A stretch of 64,000 bases of DNA from Eublepharis macularius (lineage: Eukaryota > Chordata > Lepidosauria > Squamata > Eublepharidae): positions 8,018,001-8,082,000 of the forward strand of contig NC_072801.1 in assembly GCF_028583425.1 (NCBI RefSeq), given 5' to 3'. The position numbers and the translations under genes were made by a program. Shown here piece by piece: positions 53,789 through 63,997 of the stretch. The notes below the pieces were generated by a model, which did not search any database, was not told where the DNA came from, and was given only the letters and a program-made list of their open reading frames with translations. Position 1 is the first letter of the stretch. Each line of letters opens with the position of its first letter.

Positions 53789-55444
53789 ATGCCTAAGCCG
53801 GATCAAACGGACTCCAAAGCAGCCCCTATCAGGGACCCTTTGTTTGACCCGTATGCCTCTCCCGGCTCTCAAGGATTGGAACCTCAAGGACCCATACCAA
53901 GAGGGAACGGCTCCTCTGTTACCACTATTTACACCATCGCTCCCAGCAGTGTGGATAATCGGCCCAGAGCTACAGCCGAACCCCTGTTTTCTATGCCCAC
54001 TCCTTCACAGTGGGACGCAAGACCTCGGGAGACGAGAGAACGAAGGGCCAGCATAATGTTCACGCAATCATCGCTGGACGGCCGACGGAGTTTAGAAGCG
54101 ATTCTGGAACATACCGGTAGCCAGCCGTGGCTTTACTGGAATAGAACGGCCGAGCAAACAGAGTGGGAGGCATCCCACCATGGCGTTCTAAGTTGGGATT
54201 ACACAGAAGTCACCCCGGGAGCGGGGCAAGCGGATGTAAGTGAGCACCATTGGGTGCAACTGCAAAGCAGGACTATTGCGATTGACTCCGGGATTTCTGC
54301 GGTCACCGGCTTAGCAAAGGGGATTCTAGCCGCAAGATCCCAAGAAGAGCAAGCCGTAGAAGACCCCCTACCTGGGCCAAGGGCGACAGCCACGAGACCA
54401 CATGCTGAGTATGTGCCGACCTCGCAGGCCACGGGAAATACGGAACAAGAGGTAGGGAACTCAGACAGAGTTCAAGTTTTAGAGTCCAGACTAGCGAACA
54501 TGGAAGAAAGTCTGGCCCATGCGGTCCACCTGCTGTCAGTACTTGTAGTGGGAGATGGACGAGAGCCGCCGACGGGCTACCCGGATATTGCTCAAAGTCT
54601 GTCTGCACTACAAAATATCGTCCCACGGCCCGAGGGACCGATTCAACCATGGCCACAGCAACCCGATGAAACCGGGGATACCGATTCGGAAACAGGAGCT
54701 GGGCCGGGACCCGAAGATCCCTGCCCAGAGGACCCCTGCCCCACGGATCCTTGCCCAGATGAGCTAGGCGCTACAGGGGGGGCAGGTGCAGGGGACGAAC
54801 CGAAGTGCCCAACAGGGGCAGCTTCCCCCGTGGTACCACCGCCAACTTCTCAAGAGGAAGTACCGGTAATACCGAGTGGGATTACTCCGCTTCTCATCCC
54901 AGTGACGAGTTCCATTGGAGTGGGCACCACTCCTCAACCACTCCAGACACCGGGGCCGAGCAGGACACCAACTCCGAGTCAACCAATCCCTGGAGGCTCC
55001 GCTATTCCTCTTCAGCCGAGCGGGACACCGACTTCGAATCAACCAATTCCTAGAGGCACCCCTATTCCTCTCCAACCAGCATCTCCGCATCCACTGCCAT
55101 TACAGCCGGTGCCCCAAGGACTGACTTCCCTTCCTCGGTTGCCAGCGCCCGGTGGGATGGGGCCTCGCGACACGCCGGTCCTACCCGCGCCATTCCGGCC
55201 GCCGCCAGGACAGCCCTCGCCTAGATTACCGGCTCCGAGAGGACACCCACCACGGCCGATTCCCGGGGCCCTTCCTCATCACCCTCGTCCTCAACCACTT
55301 CCCCAACAACCTCCGTTACCACCACCGCCCACACCGCAACAGCCCCCACTCGAATACTACCCGCTGCCGGCACCAGCCCCCAGGCAAGAACTTCCCATGG
55401 GTTGGGTTAAGCTAGAAGCTACTTTCAGGTATATCCTTGCCTAA
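53789..55444 (+). CDS. Gag-like Pro-rich protein, 551 aa, truncated and fused to LTR sequence
   Basis: The ATG at 53789 gives MPKPDQTDSKAAPIRD. Residues 1-200 are mixed sequence with conserved-looking aromatic positions. A coiled coil follows at about 220-245 (VQVLESRLANMEESLAHAVH). Next come acidic DPCP repeats, and from about 360 a Pro/Gln-rich region with a 25-residue repeat (QPIPGGSAIPLQPSG and QPIPRGTPIPLQPAS). It ends GWVKLEATF and then RYILA with a stop, the last codons being LTR sequence. LTR-element Gag proteins often start this way before the capsid domain, which is missing here. The ORF has no stops over 551 codons. The function is inferred from position only. Confidence 0.7.
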   Translation: MPKPDQTDSKAAPIRDPLFDPYASPGSQGLEPQGPIPRGNGSSVTTIYTIAPSSVDNRPRATAEPLFSMPTPSQWDARPRETRERRASIMFTQSSLDGRRSLEAILEHTGSQPWLYWNRTAEQTEWEASHHGVLSWDYTEVTPGAGQADVSEHHWVQLQSRTIAIDSGISAVTGLAKGILAARSQEEQAVEDPLPGPRATATRPHAEYVPTSQATGNTEQEVGNSDRVQVLESRLANMEESLAHAVHLLSVLVVGDGREPPTGYPDIAQSLSALQNIVPRPEGPIQPWPQQPDETGDTDSETGAGPGPEDPCPEDPCPTDPCPDELGATGGAGAGDEPKCPTGAASPVVPPPTSQEEVPVIPSGITPLLIPVTSSIGVGTTPQPLQTPGPSRTPTPSQPIPGGSAIPLQPSGTPTSNQPIPRGTPIPLQPASPHPLPLQPVPQGLTSLPRLPAPGGMGPRDTPVLPAPFRPPPGQPSPRLPAPRGHPPRPIPGALPHHPRPQPLPQQPPLPPPPTPQQPPLEYYPLPAPAPRQELPMGWVKLEATFRYILA

Positions 55445-55830
55445 CCGACTCCATGTTTAATCCTTTCAGTGTTTAAGTGCTTCCTTCACAGGTGCCAAGG
55501 TTCCCAGGCAGCTATCTCACAGAGAAGGATTGTTTTGGCTACTGCTGTTCCACCAAGAACTGGCCTTGAAGAACTTTCACTTCCCTAGCTTCAAAGGGGT
55601 TGTTTTGAGAACTATGGGGGGAGGTTGGGCCTGCTGGGATCTGTTACTCTGTACCTCATGCTTTGCCTGTCATTGGTAACAATGCATATGTACCATCCTG
55701 GATATTGTATTCAGGCCAGTGGACTATAATGAACTAATTCTTCAGTAAAAACCTTTTGGAAACAATGGACTCTTGTCTGATTGCAGAAGGTAGTCTGGAG
55801 TAAGGACATTATCTAGCCACAGCTCTGACA
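55422..55830 (+). repeat. 3' LTR, first 16 nt missing
   Basis: It matches the 5' LTR from position 17 (CTTTCAGGTATATCC) to the end CTGACA. The junction with internal sequence falls at CTTTCA, which both partners may share. Confidence 0.92.
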
Positions 55831-56449
55831 AGGCTATGTTCAGCCACTGCTGATTTTTCTGGATGGCCAAGTCTGCAGTGTCTTTCATGTTCTTTTATTC
55901 TTGTCTGGATGCTACACTGTGTGGTCCCGATGTAAACTTGTCCACAGCTGCAGGGTATACTGTATACTCCTGCAGAGATGAGGGGGTTTCTACTGTCTTT
56001 TGCTGATCATAGAGTCTGTTGTATTTTTCTGGTGGATCTGAATACTGCTTGTAGGTTGTACATTTTCATAAGCTTTCCCATCTGATCAGTGATTCCTTTG
56101 ATGTATGGCAAAAACACTTTTCCTGTGGGAGACTGTTTTTCCTTACCAAGGATAAATCAAACAACCAAGGGAAAACAGTCTCCCACCATTAAAGAACGTG
56201 TTTGTCGTTAGGTGTTTGTCAGTGCCACAGTGGCCCCCTTAGCACTTAGAGAGCCCATACTCACATGGAATGTGCAGCAGGCTCTTCTCCAGCCATCAAC
56301 CAAGTTTGGTCAAGATTGTAGTATGGATCTCGGAGTTATACATTCCTAAACTCAATGCCCCCAGGAAACTCCCATTCAATACAAATGGAGCCACCCTCCC
56401 CAGTTCACTTTGGCCCCGTGCAGTGGTTCTGAAGGCAAGCCACCTCGCC

Positions 56450-56760
56450 TCTTGGGGATGGGGGGGTCTGGCCGCTGGCTGGCGGCACCCCCCATGTGCC
56501 CACTCGCCAGGCCTCCAGGTGGGAGGAAAATTATCCATTCACGCAGCAAGGTGGGTGAGGCCTGTGGCCGCCGGGCCTGGTGAGCTTGGGGAGGTGGTGG
56601 TGAGCTGCCTCCCTCTCGGGGGTGGGGGGTCTGGCTGCTGGCCAGCAGCCCCCCCATGTGCCTGCCCGCCAGGCCTCTGGGTCGGAGGCCAACAAATTAT
56701 CTGCTCATGCAGCAAGGTGGTTGATGACTGGGGCCATCAGGCCTGGTGGGCTCAGGGATT
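56450..56760. repeat. Two units of the 164-bp-type array (copy B)
   Basis: GGGGGTCTGGC(C/T)GCTGGC recurs at about 56463 and 56625, with CCCCCATGTGCC and GCCAGGCCTC following. Confidence 0.7.
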
Positions 56761-57059
56761 CAGTTTCTTTTTCTTGGCCATGTCAGACGCTCCTCTCCGC
56801 AGGTCCGGGAGGAAGCGCCCGAGCAGCCTGACCGGGCGGCTGACCTGCAAAGGTTAGCCCCCAAGACTCCCAGTGAGGGTGTCAGGGTCCGGAGCGCGAC
56901 GGGAAGAACCCCCCGAAGTTGATGCAGGGGGTAAATTGCCCGTTTGCTCCTATGGAGGCCGGCAGACTTGAAGTGGTCAGGGAGAGGGGGACCAAGGGGT
57001 TCTGGCCACGGCAATGAGCTGTACCTGGAAGATCCTGCGAGAGGGACGGGAAGACCCCA

Positions 57060-59690
57060 AATCAACAGCTGCTGGCATCCACCACCTCCCTGTCATCATG
57101 GAAAGGAGGGGACAGGGTGGTGCAAGTGGTAGGGAAGGGTTGTGGCAGTACCTGAGAGGGAGAGGAGGAAAGAGGGAAGACCAAGTGGTCAGGGAGAGGG
57201 TGACCAAGGGGTTCTGGCAGGACAAGAAGCCGGACCTGGAAGATCCTGCAACAGGGCCTGGAAGACCCCGATCTGTCAGTGGCTGCTGGCATCAACCACC
57301 TCCCTGCCATCACAAAAAGGAGGGGACAGGGCAGTGCAAGTCAAGGGGAAGGGTCATGGCAGTACCCGAGAGGGAGAGGTATGGACCAGGACCTGGAAAG
57401 CTCACAAGCGTTGGGAGTCCTCATCCATGGAACCCACAGAGGTACTCTATGGCAGCAGAAAACATCACCCACCTTCCTGCGTGAGCGGAAAGGATGGGAC
57501 GGACAGGACAGGAGAGGTAGTTGGGAGGGGTCAGAGGGGTCTCAGAGAGTGAGAGGAAGAAACAGGGCAGCCATCGCCCACCTTCCTGCCTTCGTGGAAA
57601 GGACAGGAGTCATGGGACACATTCCCCCCCGGCTCAAAGTCCCGTTGACAAGGGAGCCACCATGCTGTGCAACCATACTGTATCCCTATACTGTACAATC
57701 AGGTGTGCAATCACAGCCGAGCTGTCCCTCGTGACCAAGGAGGCAGCAGTAGCATGATAGTCCCTCGTGAAGCAGCAGCTGACATGACCCGCCGTCCCGC
57801 CTTCACGGAAAGAAGGGGATGGGCAGGACAGGAGAGGTCGTTTGTAAAGGTCGGAGTGGTTCCACAGAGGGAAAGGTAGAAAGAGGGACCAGCAGCCCCG
57901 AGAAATGAGAGGGGACAGAGCAGTTCCACACTGCTCCAAGACACCTCACCTGAGCAGGCAGTATGGGCACTACTCATAACAGTTTGAGTGGCACCGCCAG
58001 ACACCAGACACCTTCCTGCCTTTGCGGAAAGGGTGGGATGGACTGGACAGCAGAGGTCTCCAAAGGGTTTGTAGAAGGAGAAATGGGGACCATGTGAGTA
58101 ATGATGAAATGTGCAGACATGAACCACCTTCCTGCCTTTGTGGAAAGGATGAGAGAAAGGACAGGAGAGGTAGCTAGGAACTGTTAGAGTGGAAGCAGCC
58201 CCGAGAACCAAGGAGGCTAGTGCAGTTACCCACCACTCAGACACCTAACCTGAGCAGGCACTACTCAATACTGAGAGCCTTTCCTGCTTTTGCGGAAAGG
58301 ACAGTAGTCGAGGGACCCATTCCCCACTGCTCAGAGAGCACAGCATTTGCAATGGATAGGGGCACCATGCAGCTCAACGACATGTGCAACAGCTCCTGAG
58401 CTGTTGCACAAGTGGCCAAAGGAGGCTGCCACCCTACCCGCCCTACCCACCACTGCCCTCCCCTGCTCTGCCGTGCCCTCGGGCCTCGCTGGGGTGGTGG
58501 CAAAGGAGCTCCCTCGGCCTCAGACTGGGCAGGGGCAGCAGTTTCGCCACTGGCTTCTATCTCCTACCAGCTGCCTGGAGAGCCTACGGCCGTGCCCTCT
58601 CTCTCGCTTCCTCACTCTCACCGTGCTCGCTCTCCCCGTCAACTTCTCCTCCTCGGCGTCCTCGGGTTCCTCCCTTTTATGCCACTACCTTAACCAGCTT
58701 CCTGCCTTCCTACCAATCTGTCACCGTGCTCTCCCTCCTCCCCGCCTCATGCTCTGCTGTCGGCCCCGTCACTGGTGCTTTCCCCTGTCCGTCCCCACCT
58801 TCTTTCTCCCGCCCATCTGCCTCCTCCAGCCTCCTCCCTTTCCAGTTCCCTGCCAATCCCCTTTCCTCCTCCCCGGCCCGGGTCAGCCCCATCACACTGG
58901 GGAGCCCTCCCAGCCATCCGCCCCCCAATCAGGCCCAGCGCTGCTCAGTGCTCCCGCCTCCCTTCTGCTACCCACATCTGCGCCCTCCCCCTTCCCAGCA
59001 TAGGCCTCGCCCGCCCGGTCACCATGCTCCCGGTCGGCCGCCCCCCTGGCGAGGGCCTCCCCGGGTCTTCCTGGCCTGCCGCCGCCGGCGCCACTGGGCG
59101 CGCCGGCCCCGGGCTCATCAGTGCGGGCCGTGGTGGTGGCGGCTGTGGTGGCGCGGCATTCTCTGGCCCTGCCGCTTCCCCCGGCCTGCACTGTGCCCGG
59201 GTGTCACTCCGCTGCCACGCCTGTCGGTGCTCCTTCGACCCGGCCCTCCCCGGGCATTGAGGTGGGCGGGGGGGTCTGGTGGGCGGGGGGCCTCGGCGCG
59301 GCCCAACCCGACGCTGGGGAAAGGCTTGGTCGAGCCCAGTCTGGGGCAGGAGGGTCCTGTTCCGGACACCCATCTTCCTGCCTTCACAGAAAGGAGGGGA
59401 AGGATTGGACAGGAAAGATTGCTGGGATGGGTCAGAGTGGTTCCAGAAATGGAGAGGAAGAAATGGGGCGGCGGCGGCAGCTGACATCAGTCACCTTCCT
59501 GCCTTTGAGGAAAGGACAGGAGTTGAGGGACCCATTCCCCCCTGCTCAGAGGGCACAGCGGTTGCAATGGATAGGGGCACCGTGCAGCTCAACTACATGT
59601 GCAACAGCTCCTGAGCTGTTGCACAAGTGCCCAAAGGAGACTGCCACCAGCATCACCCACTTTCCTGCCTTTGCAGAAAGGAGGTGTCGT
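57060..59690. repeat. Dispersed CCTTCCTGCC..GGAAAGG hairpin motifs (copy B)
   Basis: CTTCCTGCCTTTGCGGAAAG-like motifs occur near 57467, 57578, 57790, 58010, 58124, 58278, 59370, 59490 and 59660. Each can fold (CCTT... with ...AAGG) and each is followed by ACAGGAG/GGGA-type sequence. Spacing is irregular, about 110-230 bp apart from the 1.1-kb gap at the extra segment. Confidence 0.75.
58480..59345. other. GC-rich, CpG-dense segment inside hAT copy B
   Basis: CpG density is high, most clearly at 58980-59340 (runs such as CGCCGCCGGCGCC). Long open frames exist in most phases on both strands, as expected from GC-rich DNA without stops, so no gene is called. Copy A has nothing equivalent. Confidence 0.6.
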
Positions 59691-59715
59691 GATGATCTGG
59701 CTGTGCCAGGAAGGC

Positions 59716-60640
59716 CTAGCAAGGCCTCAGAAGCCTGTTAGCAGTGGGAGTAGGCCTGCCTAAACCTGACCTAAATGTTCCATCCCTCATTCGAGATACC
59801 CACCAGACTCGACGGGCAAGGGTGCATGGTGACGGCATGGAGAACCAAGGGGCAAGATGTTTTAGTGGCCTGCAGAAGCCCACGCACTCCACGATGGATA
59901 TGGGCAAGCCATGTAGGACAATCATCTCTGCTAAGACGTGAAGGCCCGCCTCCTGAGCCCTCAACCTCACCGTTCTAAGTGGCGCTGTCCCAGACCCCGA
60001 GGGAACAACCTCCACGAGCGTGGCCTGCCTGAGCACTCTGCTCCCACCAGCGTCACCCTCAGGGGAAGGATTCTTGCTTGGGATGACCTTCCCACTGATC
60101 CCCGCTCAGAAGAGCTGGTTGCCCCCTTTCTCCCCCCAACGGATGTTTTGCTGGGCATGGATGGAGACCACAGGCTCGGGTGGTGCATCTTCAGGTGCCT
60201 AGTCAGGGCCATCAACAACAGGTGCTTCAGGTTTTTGCCCCTGCGCACCAGGACATCAAAGGCATGGCACCGCACCACACGGGAGCCATTAGGAAGGACC
60301 CCAAAGTGCCTCCATATGGTGGCATTGAAACATGGACCACTAACTGTCCCAGGAGAAGGAGGACGAATGGTTTCAGGCTGCACTGCAGAGCTGGCCATGG
60401 ACAACCAAGTGAGAGGTAGACTTCAGGCAGGGACACCACCAAGAGTTTGGGATGGGGACGAGAGGGATGTTTCATAAAACATAAATCATTCCTCCAGGGA
60501 TCCATCACCCATCTCCTCCTCAAGATGTTGAGAGAGATCCTCTCCCCCCCCCCAGTGGAAAGACCTCTTTGGCCTCCTCCACAGCCCCCACAGGTAAATC
60601 TGGGGGAGCAGAAGTACTCTCTGCTGCCCCCGAGCCACAC
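59716..60640 (-). pseudogene. Truncated hAT transposase N-terminus with damaged BED finger (copy B)
   Basis: 60404-59967 encodes ATIWRHF, then VVRCHAFD, where the second Cys of C-x2-C is lost, and TRHLKMHHP. A frameshift leads to 60036-59716 with LHGLPISIVECVGFCRPLKHL. The N-terminal Ser/Glu segment is at 60640-60440. No catalytic core follows, as in copy A. Confidence 0.75.
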
Positions 60641-60789
60641 CCAGTACTGCTTGCCACAAGGAAATCAGGAGGACTGCCTTTGCACTTCCCCCCATGCACT
60701 TCCCACCCATGGTGGCCACCACAACATGAAGACTCATTGTGCCACCAAACTAGAATTAAGGAGGACAGAAAAGGAGAGAACACTGTGAG

Positions 60790-61560
60790 CCCTCAGCCGA
60801 GGTGCCCACAGAGCTTGGCCCCAGAGCCTGGCAGCAGCCCTGGAACCAGAGGCTGGGGCTAGACCCCCTAGCCCAGCACACCCACAAGCCTGACCAGATC
60901 AGGCACTGATACTGATAATAATAATAGTCAGGGTGAGCCCTCAGCTGAGGTGCCCACTGAGCTTGGCCCCAGGGCCTAGCAGCAGCCCTGGAACCGGAGG
61001 CTGAGGCTAGAGCTTTAGCCCAGCACACTCAAAGGCTTGACCAACAGATCAGGCACTGATACTAATAATAGTAATAAAAATCAATGTGAGCCTTCAGCCG
61101 AGGTGTCCACAGAGCTTGGCTCCAGAGCCTGGCAGCAGTCCCGGAACCAGAGGCTGGGGCTAGAGCCTCCCAGCACTGACCAGATTAGGCACTGATACTG
61201 ATAATAATAATAGTCAGGGTGAGCCCTCAGCTGAGGTGCCCAATGAGCTTGCCCTCAGGGCCCGGCAGCAGCCCGGGAACCAGAGGCTGAGGCTAGAACC
61301 CTAGCCTAGCACACCCACAAGCCTGACCACCAGATTGGGCACTGATACTGATAATAGTAATAGTCAGGGTAAGCCCTCAGGCGAGGTGCCCACTGAGCTT
61401 GGCCCCAGGGCCTGGCAGCAGCCCTGGAATCAGAGGGAGGGGGTAGAGCCCTAGCCCAGCACTCCCAGAGACGTGATCAGATCAGGCAGTAATAATCAGG
61501 GTGAGCCCTCAGCCGAGATGCCCACTGAGTTTGGCCCCAGAGCCTGGCAGCAGCCCTGGA
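60790..61560. repeat. Six ~131-150-bp tandem units in hAT copy B
   Basis: GAGCTTGGCCCCAG-type anchors lie at 60811, 60959, 61112, 61245, 61395 and 61527, the complement of the units in copy A. The ATAATA microsatellite inside each unit varies in length and explains the uneven spacing. Confidence 0.9.
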
Positions 61561-62180
61561 ACCAGAGAGGATAGCTCCCTATCCCACCCACCACACACAG
61601 AAAAAAGCCCAGCTCCAATACACTCTCCCTCTCTCTCTCCCAAAAGGCTATCAACAGCTCTGTCCCATTCCAGTGCTTGCTGAAAGTGAAAGCCAGAAAT
61701 TGGAAGCACAGTGACCTTTTATAAGAAGAGGTCTCATTGAGAAATGCAGGAGGTCCATGGTTGGCAGTCAGAACTGCCTAACTGGGTTTGCAGGGATGAG
61801 ATTGGAGTTCCCATGGCCATAGAACACCCCCTCCTCCCTCCCTCCCCCCTGGTGTCTGCTTCCACATTACCGATTGTAACCAATTTACAGTTCCACACTT
61901 GGAAGGAAGACCTGCCCATCAAGCTAAGTTGGGCTTTGATTGGGGTGTCCGGGGCGACAGAGGGAGTGCAGACAGCCAGTCCCTCCCTCCGTTGCCGAGG
62001 CAATTGATTGAAGGTGCCTAAGTGTCTGGCTTCCCGAATGGCGGCCAAGCGCAACGAACAAGGCTTGCGATGACCATCTGTTCGGCTGGAGTGGCGCCTC
62101 ACGAACGGCCCATTCTCAAGCAGCCAAGCAGCCTGTTTGTTGGCTTTTTGCATTCGTAATGCTGTTCATGCCGATGTCTT
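61561..62180. other. Subterminal region of hAT copy B
   Basis: Matches 29803-30369 of copy A in inverted orientation (for example CAATTGATTGAAGGTGCCTA and GCGCAACGAAC). No gene. Confidence 0.6.
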
Positions 62181-62259
62181 GTCCAGAGTGGACAAGTGGC
62201 AGAACAGCTGGTCAACCTTTTTATGCATATAAAAATCTATTGCTTTAAATAGCTATAAT

Positions 62260-62667
62260 CAGTGGCGTAGCGTGGCTTTAGGGCATCTGGGGCTGTGCTC
62301 CCAGGCCTACACAATGACATCACTTCTGGTGATGTTATCTCGCAAGACGCGGCTGTGGCCCCACCACACCACTGCAGCGAGCTCAGCTGGCTCGGCACAC
62401 AGCCGCACACAGGCAGTGTGGCCGCTCTCCCAAAGGGCGCAATGCAATTGCTTGCTGGGTGCTCAGCCAGCTGTGGTGGAGTGGGAGGCTGCACTGCACC
62501 CTTCAGGAGGGCAGCCGCACTGCCCATATGTAGCTGGCTCATAGGGCACTGAGCCAGCCAAGCTCATGGCGGCAGCACACGGGGGGGGGGGCAGCTGCGT
62601 CTTGTACCCCTCCAAATCCTGTGCCTGGGGAGACCACCCCTCCTACCCCCGTCGCGCTATGCCACTG
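62260..62667. mobile_element. hAT-type MITE, 408 bp
   Basis: Ends CAGTGGCGTAGCG and CGCTATGCCACTG are inverted. Flanks GCTATAAT (62252-62259) and TCTATGAT (62668-62675) differ at two positions. No coding capacity. Confidence 0.72.
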
Positions 62668-62719
62668 TCTATGATATATATCTTGAGAATAATAATAACT
62701 CATGGAAAGTGAAAATAGA

Positions 62720-62870
62720 CAATGGCTCAGTGGCAGAACATATGGTTTCCACACCAAAGCTCCCAAGTTCAGCCCTTGACATCTCCACTTAAAGGATATT
62801 AGGTTGCAGATATTAGAACCGATCTTTGCCATAGTTCTGAGTTAGATGACCCAACAGTCTGACTCTAGAG
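62720..62870 (+). mobile_element. tRNA-derived SINE
   Basis: ATGGCTCAGTGGCAGAACAT is the A-box region, and AAGTTCAGCCCTTGACATCTCC the degraded B-box and body. Same family as 44735. Confidence 0.65.
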
Positions 62871-63650
62871 AAAGATGCTTCAGGGAAGTACAATATTTTC
62901 TCAAATCCAAGACCATGTTTTTCCGCACAGGTACACCATAAAAAAAAAGGAGTTGCCCTATACTTGCATATAAGTTACAGTTATGTCCAATAATTTTAAA
63001 AAATTGTGTGTAACATTTTAAGGTGACCCTCTTCCTTTTTGAGTAAATATTATTACAATTAGAAAGTGTCTTTGCTAAGCTTTCCTTGTGGTTTTGAGCT
63101 CAGAAAATGGCATAGGTTTTTTTTTAAGTTGCCGAATTTCAGCACCATTCTGAAAATCTGTAAAGTAATTACATATTTATATGCATTCATTATTTACTGG
63201 GAATTAATTAAAACAGACAGGCAGATATGTTTACAAGTCGTCGAACAGGTTTTAATTAATGGTCTTCATTAAGACCCCAAGTTTCCATAAAGTAAATAAG
63301 TTCTTCAGGTAATGATTTAATTAGTCTCCTAACATGATGGATTCATAAAGATCTTTGCAATGAATCATCCTGGGATGCAAGGAACTATGCAATTATAATT
63401 GAAGTGAATAGTAGTCAGTTTTAGTGGTGGGGGCCAACTCTCCCCCCACCCTTCCTCCCCCTTGGATCCTGTATTGTCCTGATACAAAAAATCACACTAC
63501 ATTCAAGAGGACTGGGAGCAGCCAATTCAGATGACTCAAGCCAAGCTTGGAGGGGAGGGAGACACCAATATCATTCATCAAACTATCTTAGGATCAATTC
63601 CTTCATAATTTCCTGTTAGGCATAATCCCAACACATATGTGCAGGTCCAG
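62871..63650. other. Unassigned
   Basis: AT-rich; no gene or repeat end recognised. Confidence 0.4.
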
Positions 63651-63654
63651 AAGC

Positions 63655-63997
63655 ACAGGTTCTCAACTGTATATGCATAAACAGTATAAACTCCATTGGC
63701 TACCTATCAGTTACCGTGCTCAGTTCAAGGCATTGGTTATCACATACAGAGCTCTTCACTGCCTTGCTCCATCATACCTACAGAACCGCCTCCCTCCCTA
63801 TGTTCCTCCATGGCAGCTTTGCTCATATGAATAAGGTCTCCTGCCGGTACCACCCTGCACATGGGCAAAATCAACAGGAGCCCATACACAGGCTTTCTCT
63901 GTGGTGGCCCCTCCCTGTGGAACAGCCTGCCTGAGGAGGTCTGGAGAGCCCCCACACTCCTGGCTTTCCACAAATGATGCATAACTGGATTATTCAA
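63655..63997 (+). pseudogene. LINE ORF2 C-terminal fragment (L2/CR1-like)
   Basis: KLHWLPISYRAQFKALVITY, then RALHCLAPSYLQNRLPPYVP, is the conserved post-RT segment of L2-like LINE proteins. A stop after LCSYE and later frame changes follow, with HTQAFSVVAP in another phase. The 5' part is missing, and the fragment continues to near the window edge. Confidence 0.75.

Larger units (their letters stand above)
53341..55830 (+). mobile_element. Internally deleted LTR retrotransposon, 5-bp target duplication
   Basis: The element starts TGTCAG (53341) and ends CTGACA (55830), with AGGCT on both sides (53336-53340 and 55831-55835). The flanking PLE sequence confirms a clean insertion. It has a 425-bp 5' LTR, about 1.66 kb of internal sequence with one ORF, and a 409-bp 3' LTR lacking the first 16 nt. 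No pol genes remain. I found no standard tRNA primer site after the 5' LTR and no polypurine tract before the 3' LTR. A Ty3/Gypsy-like origin is a guess from the gag style. Confidence 0.9.
52786..56205 (-). mobile_element. PLE-1 copy split by an LTR element
   Basis: PLE-1 sequence is continuous from 52786 to 53340 and resumes at 55831, with only AGGCT duplicated. The 3' terminus is complete. The 55831-56140 part encodes, on the minus strand, SPTGKVFLPYIKG-type and GVYSIPCSCGQVYIGTT segments. Near 56126-56185 the sequence folds back on itself, suggesting an inversion at the 5' truncation point. Confidence 0.85.
56240..62180 (-). mobile_element. hAT transposon (copy B), inverted relative to copy A
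   Basis: The right end GTTCATGCCGATGTCT (to 62180) matches the copy A terminus with a change. The order of internal parts, read on the minus strand, is that of copy A: 131-bp-type array (60790-61560), BED pseudogene (59716-60640), hairpin-motif repeats and the 164-bp-type units (56450-56760). The left terminus is lost near 56240, against the PLE. The B copy has an extra segment of about 1.2 kb at 58310-59515. Confidence 0.75.

Noticed and set aside
58384..59484. Long open frames (up to 366 codons) on both strands
   Set aside because: The segment is GC-rich and CpG-dense, stops are rare in every phase, and translations are low-complexity Pro/Ser/Arg with no domain.
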